From Rhizobium sp. EC-SD404 (GTDB lineage: Bacteria; Pseudomonadota; Alphaproteobacteria; Rhizobiales; Rhizobiaceae): a stretch of 64,000 nt of DNA. The stretch lies in contig NZ_LR701459.1 of the NCBI RefSeq assembly GCF_902498825.1, positions 124,001 through 188,000 on the forward strand. The letters are read 5' to 3'. The position numbers and the translations under genes are program-made. The notes under the pieces were generated by a model. That model saw only the letters and a program-made list of their open reading frames with translations, was not told the DNA's origin and did not search any database. The stretch's first letter is position 1; each line of letters begins with the position of its first letter. Below are positions 16,280-25,485 of the stretch, one piece after another.

Positions 16280-17211
16280 GTTCGAAACTGTTTCTCGCCA
16301 TCGGCGAGCCGATGGTGGAGCTGAGCGGCGCCGGCACGGGCGATGCCGATCTCTGGCGGATGGGCTTTGCCGGGGACGTTCTCAATACGCTCTGGTACAC
16401 GCGTGCCGCTCTTCCCGCGGACGGCGCCGGCGGTTGGCGCACGGCACTTCTCACGCGTCTTGGCAGCGACCCGTTCTCGTCGAAACTGCGCGGCTTTCTT
16501 ACGCATAACGGGATCGACACCGCGTTCGTCCAGACCGACGAGCAGCGCGGCGTCGGCCTCTATGCCATCAGCCTCTCAGAGAATGGCGAGCGCAGTTTCT
16601 CCTATTGGCGGTCGCATTCGGCCGCGCGGCGGCTGGCGGATGATCGCAAGGCGCTTTCGGGCGCGATCGCAGCTGCAGATGTCGTCTATTTTTCCGGCAT
16701 CACGATGGCCATCCTGCCGGACGAGGGACGCCAAAACCTGCTTGAGGAAATTGGCGCTGCGCAGGGACGCGGCCAGCGCATCGTCTTCGATCCCAATATC
16801 CGTCGCCGCTTGTGGGACGATGTCGAGACCATGAAGCACTGGCTCACGCAGGCCATGGCAGTCGCTTCGATCGGACTGCCGAGCTTCGACGACGAAGCCG
16901 ATCTCTGGGGCGACACGACTTTGGACAACTGCCTTTCGCGCTGGCAGGAAGCCGGCTGCGGCGAAGTGGTCGTCAAGAACGGCGGTGGCGACATGATCGC
17001 CGCCGAGACCGGACAACCGGTTGAGCGGCTCACGGTCGAGCGCCAGAAACCCGTCGATACCACGGGTGCCGGCGATGCGTTCAACGCGGGCTACATCGCT
17101 GCCCGGCTGGATGGGAGAAGCACGCGTCAGGCCATGCTCGACGGTCACGCAATGGCGAGCCGGGTGATCGCCGTGCCCGGTGCACTGATGCCGATGACGC
17201 AACTCCGCTGA
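16276..17211 (+). CDS. kdgK: 2-keto-3-deoxygluconate kinase (PfkB family)
   Basis: 311 residues from ATG 16276, which overlaps the uxuB stop; earlier in-frame codons lie inside uxuB and were rejected. PfkB signatures are the N-terminal substrate-binding GEPMVELSG and the C-terminal DTTGAGDAFNAGY with the catalytic Asp. Phosphorylates KDG to KDPG. The KDPG aldolase that completes the pathway is not in the window. Confidence 0.94.
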   Translation: MSSKLFLAIGEPMVELSGAGTGDADLWRMGFAGDVLNTLWYTRAALPADGAGGWRTALLTRLGSDPFSSKLRGFLTHNGIDTAFVQTDEQRGVGLYAISLSENGERSFSYWRSHSAARRLADDRKALSGAIAAADVVYFSGITMAILPDEGRQNLLEEIGAAQGRGQRIVFDPNIRRRLWDDVETMKHWLTQAMAVASIGLPSFDDEADLWGDTTLDNCLSRWQEAGCGEVVVKNGGGDMIAAETGQPVERLTVERQKPVDTTGAGDAFNAGYIAARLDGRSTRQAMLDGHAMASRVIAVPGALMPMTQLR

Positions 17212-17227
17212 ACACATCTCGTCTTGA

Positions 17228-17251
17228 AATGTAAAACGATCGTTTTACATT
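17228..17251. promoter_or_regulatory. Perfect 24-bp palindromic operator
   Basis: A perfect palindrome with arm AATGTAAAACGA and its complement. It lies 31 bp upstream of the TetR gene and 17 bp after kdgK. Such AAACGATCGTTT-centred sites are typical of TetR-family operators, so autoregulation of the TetR-MFS pair is inferred. Confidence 0.75.
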
Positions 17252-17281
17252 GGGTTTACGAAGCTTCGTAGGGACCCGCCA

Positions 17282-17806
17282 ATGGACGCGAAACACCGCC
17301 TTCTCCAGGCTGCAGAGACGCTCTTCGACCAGCATGGCTACATGGCCGTCGGGATGGACCGGCTGACCGAAGCCGCCGAGATGTCCACGCGAACGCTCTA
17401 CAAGCATGCGGGCAGCAAGGCGGAGCTCATGGCCGCGGTGCTCATCGAACGGGACCGCCGCTTCACGAACCAAACCGAGGTCATGAGCGTCGATGCGTTC
17501 TTCACCGCGCTCAAAGACTGGATCGAGTTGGAGGGCGCGCGCGGGTGCCTCTTCCTTCGTGCCTACAGCGAGACCGGTGGGGAAACGCCGGAAATCGCCG
17601 ACACCGTCATGGCGCACAAGACAGCATTCACCGCCCGCCTGCGGGAGATCGTTGCAGCGGACCTCGGACGGGATGATCCGGCGCTTGCCGAGCAGGTGCT
17701 CGTTCTCTTCGAAGGGGCCATCCATGCGGCAGTCTACCGAGGGCCCGAATCCATTTCGGCTGCACAGGCAGCGGCTGCTGTCCTCATCGACAAGGCGCGG
17801 TCGTGA
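17282..17806 (+). CDS. TetR/AcrR family transcriptional regulator
   Basis: 174 residues, short for the family. The HTH is at about 22-45 (MDRLTEAAEMSTRTLYKHAGSKAELM). The C-terminal domain contains GARGCLFLRAYSE, as in the TetR group next to YbfB-like MFS genes. It overlaps the MFS gene (GTGA), so the two are cotranscribed and probably both controlled from the upstream palindrome. Confidence 0.9.
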   Translation: MDAKHRLLQAAETLFDQHGYMAVGMDRLTEAAEMSTRTLYKHAGSKAELMAAVLIERDRRFTNQTEVMSVDAFFTALKDWIELEGARGCLFLRAYSETGGETPEIADTVMAHKTAFTARLREIVAADLGRDDPALAEQVLVLFEGAIHAAVYRGPESISAAQAAAAVLIDKARS

Positions 17807-18954
17807 ACTCGGCGCTGCGCATCGGTTCGGTCGGCTTCGGGCTGATCGCGGTGTGCTACGGCTTTGCCCGCTTTGCCTTCGGGTTGTTCCTGCCGCAGAT
17901 CGATAGCGATCTCGGCCTTGGGCCTACACTGAGCGGCATCATTTCGGGCGGATCCTTCGCGGGCTACTGCATCGCCATCATCGCATCTGCGGCGTTGACC
18001 GAAAGGCTTGGCGCACGAGCAGTCGCAACCACGGCCGCGATCATCGCGACGGTCGGCATGGCGGGGATTGCGCTGGCACCGTCGCCATTGCTTCTCGCCG
18101 CCGCCGTTATGGTCGCCGGATTGAGTACGGGGCTGATTTCGCCACCCCTCGCTGCGGCGGTGGCGACAGCCATCCGCCCTGAGCAACAGGACGGAACGAA
18201 CGCGACGATCAATGCCGGAACGAGCGCCGGAGTGGCATTGTCCGGCCCCATCGCACTGGCGATGACCGGGCAATGGCGGCTAGCTTTCGCTGCATTCGCA
18301 GCCATTGCGATGGTCTTCGCCATTGCGGCCGCCGCCGCGCTTCCGTCCTCGCGCGGCGACACCAGCGAAGTCGGATTTCCGACGCTGACCGCTTCGTTAA
18401 GACGGCTGATCGGCGCCGCGTTTCTGCTGGGCATGGCGAGCACGGCCGTCTGGTCCTTCGGCGGTCAGCTCGTGTCGCAGCGCCTCGGCTGGGGAGCCAC
18501 CGAAACGGGAATCCTCTGGAGCTGCATAGGGATCGGCGGCATCGCCGGTGCGTTGGCGGGACGTCTCGTCGCCCGGTTCGGACTTGCCTGCACCCATGCC
18601 GTTTTCCTGGCACTGCTGACGGCAGCCACAATTGTCATTGGGTCGTGGACCACGACTCCTGCGGTCGTCCTGCTCGCCGGCGCGGTCTTCGGCGCTGCCT
18701 ATGTGACGCTGTCCGGTATCTATCTCATCTGGGGGGTACGCGCTCTTCCCCAGCGGCCGGCTACCGGACTGATGATCGGTTTTCTCATGTTGGCGATCGG
18801 CCAGACTGCGGGCGCGCCCCTGTTCGGGCTTTTGCTGGGCTCATTCGGCGCAGTGCCGACGGTCATGATCTTTGCAGCCGTTGCGCTGCTCGCCGCCTTC
18901 TTTCCGGAGCGCGACGCAGCCAGGTGTCCGGAGCTTGTCAGTGCGGATCGGTGA
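17803..18954 (+). CDS. MFS transporter, YbfB/YjiJ-like
   Basis: 383 residues, about 12 membrane helices, GTG start overlapping the TetR stop. The N-terminal CYGFARFAFGLFLPQI matches the YbfB/YjiJ group of major-facilitator exporters. The substrate is unknown; control by a TetR repressor suggests efflux of a small molecule that the regulator senses. Convergent with hmuV 39 bp downstream. Confidence 0.88.
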   Translation: MNSALRIGSVGFGLIAVCYGFARFAFGLFLPQIDSDLGLGPTLSGIISGGSFAGYCIAIIASAALTERLGARAVATTAAIIATVGMAGIALAPSPLLLAAAVMVAGLSTGLISPPLAAAVATAIRPEQQDGTNATINAGTSAGVALSGPIALAMTGQWRLAFAAFAAIAMVFAIAAAAALPSSRGDTSEVGFPTLTASLRRLIGAAFLLGMASTAVWSFGGQLVSQRLGWGATETGILWSCIGIGGIAGALAGRLVARFGLACTHAVFLALLTAATIVIGSWTTTPAVVLLAGAVFGAAYVTLSGIYLIWGVRALPQRPATGLMIGFLMLAIGQTAGAPLFGLLLGSFGAVPTVMIFAAVALLAAFFPERDAARCPELVSADR

Positions 18955-18993
18955 CGCAGGCCATCACCAGTCCCATCGCCACCGTGTCGCAGA

Positions 18994-19806
18994 TCATTGG
19001 CGCCGTGGCGTGAACGCGCCGCAGCTTTGCGGCAGGACGAAAGGCACGTCGTCGGTCGGCAATCGGCTGACAGCCAGCGGAACGTCGAATACGTGGTGCA
19101 CCATCGTGTCGGTAAAAACGTCGGCAGGCGGCCCGAAAGCGGCGACGCGTCCGGCGCGAAACAGAGCCACGCGATCGGCGAACATGGCGGTCAGATTGAG
19201 ATCGTGCATCACCGCAATAACGCCGCCGCCGCGCCGCGCATAGTCTCTCGCAACCTGCATGATCGAAATCTGATGGCGAATGTCGAGGCTGGCGACCGGT
19301 TCATCGAGAAAGAGATAGCAGGCGCTGCCGTTCTTCACCGGTTCCCAAACCTGGCACAGCACACGTGCCAGATGGACCCGCTGCTGTTCGCCACCGGAAA
19401 GCTCCTGATACAACCGATCGCCAAAGCCGTTTAGCCCCACCATGGTCAAGGCTTGATCGATCCGTCTGTGAGCGCCGTCCGATGAGTCTCCAGCAATTGC
19501 ACGGGACAGGCCGAGTTGAACGACTTCATATACTCTGAAGGGAAAGGCCATGGTGGTCGCCTGCTGCAGGACGGCGCGCCGTTCCGCCAGCTGCCAGGGC
19601 TTCAAGCTTCTGATGTCAGTCCCATCCACCGAGATATGACCGTCGACGCGAAGCTCGCCCGAGAGTGCTTTTAAACACGTGGTCTTGCCCGATCCGTTCG
19701 GGCCGACGATGGCCGTGACGTCTCCGGGCTTCGCCTCGAAATCGACGTCCTGCAGGACGCGGCGCGACCCGAGCACTGCCGACACACCTTTCGCGATGAA
19801 GCTCAT
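18994..19806 (-). CDS. hmuV: Heme ABC transporter ATP-binding protein
   Basis: 270 residues. Walker A is GPNGSGKT (about 34-41), the signature is LSGGEQQRV, Walker B is CYLFLDEPVASLD, and the switch His is in VMHDLN. It is the last gene of hemP-hmuS-hmuT-hmuU-hmuV and energises heme import across the inner membrane. The C-terminus is of HmuV type (VPFVLPQ). Confidence 0.94.
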   Translation of the reverse strand: MSFIAKGVSAVLGSRRVLQDVDFEAKPGDVTAIVGPNGSGKTTCLKALSGELRVDGHISVDGTDIRSLKPWQLAERRAVLQQATTMAFPFRVYEVVQLGLSRAIAGDSSDGAHRRIDQALTMVGLNGFGDRLYQELSGGEQQRVHLARVLCQVWEPVKNGSACYLFLDEPVASLDIRHQISIMQVARDYARRGGGVIAVMHDLNLTAMFADRVALFRAGRVAAFGPPADVFTDTMVHHVFDVPLAVSRLPTDDVPFVLPQSCGAFTPRRQ

Positions 19807-19813
19807 CGTGGCC

Positions 19814-20911
19814 TCACAGATCGACGACGCCGCGACGGCGAAGCAGGATCCAGAGAAAGAAGGGCGCGCCGAAGAGCGCCGTCACGATGCCGATCGGCAG
19901 TTCGGCGGGCGCCACGATCGTGCGCGCGACGGCGTCTGCGAGCAGCAGCAGGGATGCGCCGAGAAGCGCCGAGGCGGGCAGCAGGTAACGATGGTCGGGC
20001 CCGATGGCGAGGCGCAGGAGGTGCGGCACGACGATGCCGATGAACCCGATGCCGCCCGAGACGGCGACCGACGCGCCGACGGCTGCGGCAACGCTGACGA
20101 TCGCGATGAGCTTCATCCGTTGCACCGCAAAGCCGAGCTGATGGGCCGCCGCTTCTCCGAGCGACAGCGCGTTCAAACCACGCGCGACGAACGGCACTGC
20201 GATCAAAGCCGCGGCGATGATCGGGCCGGCCGTGGCGATCTTCATCCAGGTCGCGCCGGCCAAGGACCCGAGCCCCCAGAACGTGAGGTCGCGCAGTTGC
20301 GTGTCGTCGGCGACAAAGATCAGGACCCCGGATATTGCGCCGGCCAATGCGCCAAGAACGATGCCCGCGAGAAGCATGGTGGCGACCGAGGTCCGTCCGT
20401 TGCGCGTGGCGATGCGATAGAGCACCAACGTGGTCAAAAGTCCGCCGATGAAAGCCGCGACCGGCAAGGCAAAAAGGCCGAAGACGACCGCGATGGGCGC
20501 AAGCATGGTGCCGCCAAGCACGATCATCGCAATCGCCCCGAGCCCTGCGCCGGCGGAAACGCCGACGAGGCCCGGGTCCGCCAGGGGATTGCGAAAAAGA
20601 CCCTGCATGACGGCACCCGAGACCGCGAGCGCCGCGCCGATCAGGACACCGAGCACCATGCGCGGCAATCGAATGTCGATGACGATGATGCGATCGCGCG
20701 CCGACAGCGCTTCCGATCCGACAAGGCTGCGCAGCAGATCTCCGGGCGAGACGGTCGAGGCCCCCGACGTCAAACTGATCGTGCAGACGCAGATAAGAAG
20801 CAACGCGAGGCCCGCGATCGTGCGACGGGCAAGATGTCTTCGATCGCCCTTCAGCATCGCGGCGCGCCTGGAATGCGCAGCCGAGTGGCCGATGAGACCG
20901 CCGATGCTCAT
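19814..20911 (-). CDS. hmuU: Heme ABC transporter permease
   Basis: 365 residues, about 10 helices, FecCD/BtuC family. Characteristic segments are RLPRMVLGVLIGAALAVSGAVMQ, NPLADPGLVGVSAGA and GFIGIVVPHLLRL. It overlaps hmuT by 4 bp. The N-terminal 30 residues before the first helix are longer than usual; Met19 is an alternative start. Confidence 0.94.
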   Translation of the reverse strand: MSIGGLIGHSAAHSRRAAMLKGDRRHLARRTIAGLALLLICVCTISLTSGASTVSPGDLLRSLVGSEALSARDRIIVIDIRLPRMVLGVLIGAALAVSGAVMQGLFRNPLADPGLVGVSAGAGLGAIAMIVLGGTMLAPIAVVFGLFALPVAAFIGGLLTTLVLYRIATRNGRTSVATMLLAGIVLGALAGAISGVLIFVADDTQLRDLTFWGLGSLAGATWMKIATAGPIIAAALIAVPFVARGLNALSLGEAAAHQLGFAVQRMKLIAIVSVAAAVGASVAVSGGIGFIGIVVPHLLRLAIGPDHRYLLPASALLGASLLLLADAVARTIVAPAELPIGIVTALFGAPFFLWILLRRRGVVDL

Positions 20912-21813
20912 TGCGCTGCTGCATCCGCAGGCGGGTAGAGCGCCCGGCTGAGTTCGGTCATCGCTTCCGCCGTACGCGGACCGAAGCCGAGCAGGTAGGA
21001 ACCGTCCATGCGGATGATACGGCTAGACTGGGCCGCCGGCGTTGCCGAAAGTGCGGGATGTGCCGCGATTTCATCGACGGCCGGATCGTGTGTCGCCCCT
21101 CCGCGATCCATCAGAAGGATGACATCGGGTGCGGCTTCGATGATCGCTTCGTCGGTCAATTGCTTGTAGCAGGCAAAGGCAGCGATCGCATTCTTGCCGC
21201 CGGCCATGACGATCATGCCATCCGCCGCCGTACCGGTGCCGGATGCCATGATGCGCCCGCCCTCGAGGCTCAGGATGAACAAAATGGTGGCCGGATCTTC
21301 CGCAGAACCGATGACAGTCGCCGAAGCTTCAAGCTCGTCACTTACGCGCTCTGCCAGTTCCGAAGCTTTTTCCGGCACACCGAGCGCAGCGCCGACCGCC
21401 TCGATCTTGGCGATGACGCCCTTGGCATCGTAGCGCTCCGGGACCGTCACGATCGGAACGCTGGCGGTTTCGATCACCTCCATCGCTTCGCGCGGTCCGG
21501 CGCCTTCCAGCGCGATGATGAGATCCGGATCGATCGAGAGAACGCCTTCCGGGGAGAGCGCTCGCATGTAGCCGACGTCCGGCAGTGACCGGGCCTCCGC
21601 CGGGTACTGGCTCGTCTGATCACGCCCGACCAGCCGATTCTCCTCGCCAAGCGCGTAAACGATCTCCGTCAACGAGCCGCCGATCGTGAGCACGCGCTGG
21701 GCAGGTTCCTGCGCCGAGACCGAGCTGGTAGAGGCGACCGTCATGGCGATCAACGCCAGAGAGCCGAGCGATCGGACAGCGAATGTGCGTCGGCTCCTCA
21801 TGCCGGCGCTCAT
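20908..21813 (-). CDS. hmuT: Periplasmic heme-binding protein
   Basis: 301 residues with a signal peptide (cleavage after SVSA, about residue 34). It has the class III binding-protein fold, with GSLTEIVYALGEENRLVGRDQTS and LPDVGYMRALSPEG; the Tyr in the latter matches the position of the heme-ligating Tyr in ShuT/HmuT. It hands heme to HmuUV. Overlaps hmuU and hmuS by 4 bp each. Confidence 0.93.
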   Translation of the reverse strand: MSAGMRSRRTFAVRSLGSLALIAMTVASTSSVSAQEPAQRVLTIGGSLTEIVYALGEENRLVGRDQTSQYPAEARSLPDVGYMRALSPEGVLSIDPDLIIALEGAGPREAMEVIETASVPIVTVPERYDAKGVIAKIEAVGAALGVPEKASELAERVSDELEASATVIGSAEDPATILFILSLEGGRIMASGTGTAADGMIVMAGGKNAIAAFACYKQLTDEAIIEAAPDVILLMDRGGATHDPAVDEIAAHPALSATPAAQSSRIIRMDGSYLLGFGPRTAEAMTELSRALYPPADAAAQ

Positions 21814-22859
21814 GCGACGATCGACTGCTGGAGGCGCGGAATGGCCTCGACAAGCTGCCGCCAGTCGCGACGCTCATCCTCGCCTTCATGCCGCTTGCCG
21901 AAGAACTGGATGATCAGTTCGCCGCGCGCGTCATAGGCTTCGAGCGACGTGACGTGCCCTTCCTTGGTCGGCTTTCGCACCGCCCAAAGCTGGCAGACCC
22001 GGTCGGCTCTGAGATGCAGGTGGAAGGTGGGATCCATCACGTTGATCCAAGGCCCCATCGGCTTCACGGTCTTGATCGGACCCGAATGGATCTGGATGCA
22101 GCCGCGGTTGCCGACGAAGCACATGATCGGGATTTCCTGCGCCACCGCGCCATCGAACATCGCCTGCAAAGCATCGCCTTCCAGCGGCCAGGCGAAATCC
22201 GGCCCGACCATGTCGACGGCATCGAGACGCTCGAGCTTCAACGTTCGCAAAAGCCCGAAGAACTGATGCGGATCGGTCATGGCGCTCCAGCGCTCGCGCA
22301 CGGCGTCGGCGCCGACAGCACGTGGCTGGCGCTCCTGCGGAACACGCGGAACGATCGCGATCGGCTCGTCTCCATCGCGTTCCAGGGTGTCGACTAGCGC
22401 TTCGTAGGCGGCGACGTCCGAAGCCGGCCGAAGATGGATCTTGTGGACGGCATCTCCCCCTGCGTCGAAGAACTGCAGGCTGCGCTTCACGTCCGCCCCA
22501 TCGCGCTTTTCGACGGCGAAACCGTGCGACCACTGTTTCGGAAAGATGCGCAGGTCGATGTCCTTGCCGAGAACGATCGCGTTCGCTGCCCCTGACTGCA
22601 TGTTTTCATAAACGCCGATCTTTTCGTGGACCGCGTCTTCGTTGCGCGTCAGCGCCATGACCTCGCCCACCGCCCCTATGCCCGCGAGCAGCAGCCCGAC
22701 ATTTTGCTCGATGCGGCGCACGCCCTCTCCGCACCAGGCTGCCACGAACTCCGCTTCGGAGATGCCGAGCTGATGCGCGAGATCGCGCTCCCGCATGCTG
22801 GGGTTGGCGACGCGTGCCTGACGAATGGCCTCTGCCGACGGTTTTGAAACTGCACTCAT
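21810..22859 (-). CDS. hmuS: Cytoplasmic heme-binding/degrading protein (HemS/HmuS family)
   Basis: 349 residues with two tandem HemS repeats (about 30-190 and 200-340). Typical segments are NPSMRERDLAHQLGISEAEF, IRIFPKQW-like RIFPKQWSHGF, and MCFVGNRGCIQIHSGPI. The family binds heme after import and in some members degrades or traffics it. Second gene of the operon, between hemP and hmuT. Confidence 0.94.
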   Translation of the reverse strand: MSAVSKPSAEAIRQARVANPSMRERDLAHQLGISEAEFVAAWCGEGVRRIEQNVGLLLAGIGAVGEVMALTRNEDAVHEKIGVYENMQSGAANAIVLGKDIDLRIFPKQWSHGFAVEKRDGADVKRSLQFFDAGGDAVHKIHLRPASDVAAYEALVDTLERDGDEPIAIVPRVPQERQPRAVGADAVRERWSAMTDPHQFFGLLRTLKLERLDAVDMVGPDFAWPLEGDALQAMFDGAVAQEIPIMCFVGNRGCIQIHSGPIKTVKPMGPWINVMDPTFHLHLRADRVCQLWAVRKPTKEGHVTSLEAYDARGELIIQFFGKRHEGEDERRDWRQLVEAIPRLQQSIVA

Positions 22860-22867
22860 GACGACCT

Positions 22868-23116
22868 CTATTTGTTCAGGATCAGCTTGCCTTGCCGGGT
22901 GATCTTCAACCGGTAGAGCGTTCCGTCATGGTCGATCTGCACTTCCATGTCGGTTCCGAACAGGTCGCTGCTCTTCAGCAGGCGCACATCCCCAGGCCGC
23001 GTAGCGGCATGGCTCGGTTTCTGCGCCGGCGTGGTGGTGGATGCGTGATCCGCTCTCACGTTGTCGATCCCATCATCGCGCCTGGCTTGCTGAAGGCTGG
23101 CTGGGCGACACGTCAA
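22868..23116 (-). CDS. hemP: Hemin uptake protein HemP
   Basis: 82 residues. The conserved C-terminal HemP domain reads SSDLFGTDMEVQIDHDG followed by YRLKITRQGKLILNK, with the usual ending. The N-terminal ~40 residues are variable, so the true start may be a GTG at 23059. In rhizobia and Burkholderia, HemP/HmuP acts as an RNA/DNA-linked activator of heme-receptor expression; the same role is likely here. Leads the heme operon next to the iron operator. Confidence 0.85.
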   Translation of the reverse strand: MTCRPASLQQARRDDGIDNVRADHASTTTPAQKPSHAATRPGDVRLLKSSDLFGTDMEVQIDHDGTLYRLKITRQGKLILNK

Positions 23117-23129
23117 AATTAGCTATTGT

Positions 23130-23144
23130 TGACTGTTATTATCA
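23130..23144. promoter_or_regulatory. Iron-responsive operator (RirA-type TGA-N9-TCA)
   Basis: TGACTGTTATTATCA fits the rhizobial iron-responsive operator TGA-N9-TCA bound by RirA. It lies in the AT-rich intergenic region between hemP and the heme receptor, so it could repress both in iron sufficiency. No clear Irr box was seen. Confidence 0.65.
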
Positions 23145-23246
23145 TGTTTTATAGCAAGCGCAACACCGGCGGCCGAACCAAGCCCGCCGGACCCGAATGC
23201 GAGCAAGCCCGACGCCAGCCAGCGCACCGAAATCAGGAGAGTGGAA

Positions 23247-25427
23247 ATGGCTGGATATGGGGCAGGTCGCGGCGAAGCGTCCTTGAACAGAATGCGCATC
23301 GGAATGCTTCTCGCGGGCGTCGCGGTGGCGGGTCTCAACACACAGGCAAGCGCCCAAAATGCCGTGGGCGAGATAGAGACCGAAGCCGATACATCGGCGC
23401 TTGTCGTCGAGACCGATGCAGGCCCGATGACGTTGCTCGATCGGCTGACGGTCGTGAGCCGAACCAGCGAATCTCCCATCGAGCAGATGGCATCCGTCAG
23501 CCAAGTCGATGCCGCCGAGATCAGCCAGCGCATGGCGACCACGCCCGCCGACGTGTTCTTCGCGGTCCCCGGCGTGAACATCCAGGCCGATGCCAAGCGA
23601 GTCGCATCATCGATCAATGTCCGCGGTTTGCAGGATTTCGGTCGCGTGTCCGTCATCGTCGACGGAGCGCGCCAGAACTTCCAGCGCTCGGGCCACGGCA
23701 CGCAGAGCCTCTTCTTCCTCGATCCGAACCTGATCAAGCAGGTCGACGTGGTACGCGGACCGGTCGCAAACACCTATGGCTCGGGGGCGATCGGCGGCGT
23801 TGTGTTCTTCGAGACGAAGGATGCGGAGGACCTGCTGCGACCTGGCGAAACGGTCGCCGGTTCGCTGACCGGACAGTATGAGAGCAATGGCGACGGCTGG
23901 ACGACGAGCGTCGTCGGTGCCTATCGCATCAACGACGCGGTCGACGTCCTCGGCAACGTCGTCTGGCGCGATTATTCCGACTACGAGGATGGCGCTGGCA
24001 CGACGGTTGCCGGGACCGGCTTCGACGTCCTGAGCGGGCTTGCCAAGGCGACAATCCGGCCCAGCGATTTCAGCGAATTGAAACTCGGCTGGTCCGGCAC
24101 ATCCGACAACTGGACCGAAGGCGCCAACACTTACGACGCCGATCTCGAGCAGAACACCTTCTCGGCGCGCTACAATCTGCGCGACCCGGCCGAAACCTGG
24201 CTCGACCTGCATCTGAACGTCTCGGCAAACCTCGTCGACCTCGATCAGACATTCCTGCGCGATGCGCGCCAGTTCTCGTCCGAAACGGGTTTGCCGATCG
24301 TTATCCCGGCCGGGTCGCGGACCCGCTACGATCTCGAAACCTACGGCATCGACCTCTGGAACACGTCGCGCTTCGACACCGGCCTTCTCCAGCACGAGCT
24401 GACCTATGGCGGCGACTGGCTACAGGACGACGTGGTGACATCCAGTCCGGCAGGTGGCAGCGATGTCTACACGCCATCGGGCCAAAGGCAGGTCTACGGT
24501 GCCTATCTTCAGAACAAGATGACCTATGACTGGCTCGAAGTGATCGGTGCGCTGCGTTACGACGGCTACAGGCTGGACGGAACAGATGCCGAAAGCGAGG
24601 GCGACCGGCTGTCACCGCGCCTGACGGTCGGCGTGTCGCCGTTCGAAAGCGATGCGCTTGATGGGCTGCAGTTCTATGGCACCTATGCGGAAGGCTATCG
24701 CTCGCCGAGCGTCACGGAGACGCTGATCAGCGGTCTTCATCCGAACGGCGTCGTCTTTCCCTTCCTGCCGAACCCGGATCTGCGGCCCGAAACCGCCAAG
24801 ACATGGGAAATAGGCATCAATTACAGCCAGGACGGTATCTTCCAAGGCGGCGATACGCTGCGCCTCAAGGCCGCCTATTTCCATAACGACATCGACGATT
24901 ACATCGGCGGCCAAACGCTTTCTGCCTTCGTACCCGGAAGCGGCTGTACGTTCATCCCGGGCCCCGGCAGCATTCCCACCTGCTTCCAGTACCAGAACTT
25001 CGCATCGGCCGAGATCCAGGGTTTCGAGCTTGAAGCATTCTACGACCAGGGTCGCTATTTCGGCGGGCTTTCCGCATCCTTCATCGAAGGCTTTACTCTT
25101 GCCGACGGCGTGCGCTCCGATCTGGTGACGGAGCCGTCGTCGCAGGTGACCGGACAACTCGGGATGCGGGCTCTCGATGAGAGACTGACATTCGGCGGAG
25201 AGGTGCAGCACAACATCCCGCCGAGCGGCGCGGCCTTCAACGAAGACTATACGCTCGTGAATGTATTCGTCGACTACGAAGCGACCGACAATCTGCGCTT
25301 CAACGCCCGCGTCGACAACCTCTTCGACGAGCGCTACGCCAATCCACTCAATGCGACCACGACGAGCACGATCTTCGAACCCGGCGTCTCCTTCAAGGTC
25401 GGTCTCACGGCGCGCTGGGGAGGCTGA
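23247..25427 (+). CDS. hmuR: TonB-dependent heme/hemoglobin receptor
   Basis: 726 residues from ATG 23247, chosen because AGGAGA is six bases upstream; a GTG at 23241 overlaps that site. A signal peptide ends around QASAQN (residue 35). The plug domain has LLDRLTVVS, INVRGLQDFGRVSVIVDGARQNFQ and VVRGPVANTYGSGAIGG. The 22-strand barrel contains YAEGYRSPSVTET and the heme-receptor motif NPDLRPETAKTWE, and ends in an aromatic-rich strand. It imports heme through the outer membrane and is divergent from the hmu operon. ShmR/HmuR-like. Confidence 0.94.
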   Translation: MAGYGAGRGEASLNRMRIGMLLAGVAVAGLNTQASAQNAVGEIETEADTSALVVETDAGPMTLLDRLTVVSRTSESPIEQMASVSQVDAAEISQRMATTPADVFFAVPGVNIQADAKRVASSINVRGLQDFGRVSVIVDGARQNFQRSGHGTQSLFFLDPNLIKQVDVVRGPVANTYGSGAIGGVVFFETKDAEDLLRPGETVAGSLTGQYESNGDGWTTSVVGAYRINDAVDVLGNVVWRDYSDYEDGAGTTVAGTGFDVLSGLAKATIRPSDFSELKLGWSGTSDNWTEGANTYDADLEQNTFSARYNLRDPAETWLDLHLNVSANLVDLDQTFLRDARQFSSETGLPIVIPAGSRTRYDLETYGIDLWNTSRFDTGLLQHELTYGGDWLQDDVVTSSPAGGSDVYTPSGQRQVYGAYLQNKMTYDWLEVIGALRYDGYRLDGTDAESEGDRLSPRLTVGVSPFESDALDGLQFYGTYAEGYRSPSVTETLISGLHPNGVVFPFLPNPDLRPETAKTWEIGINYSQDGIFQGGDTLRLKAAYFHNDIDDYIGGQTLSAFVPGSGCTFIPGPGSIPTCFQYQNFASAEIQGFELEAFYDQGRYFGGLSASFIEGFTLADGVRSDLVTEPSSQVTGQLGMRALDERLTFGGEVQHNIPPSGAAFNEDYTLVNVFVDYEATDNLRFNARVDNLFDERYANPLNATTTSTIFEPGVSFKVGLTARWGG

Positions 25428-25485
25428 TCCAGGGCAGCAACCCCACGGAAAGCAGCCGCCGTCGCCGGGCTGGACGTGAAGCCGA

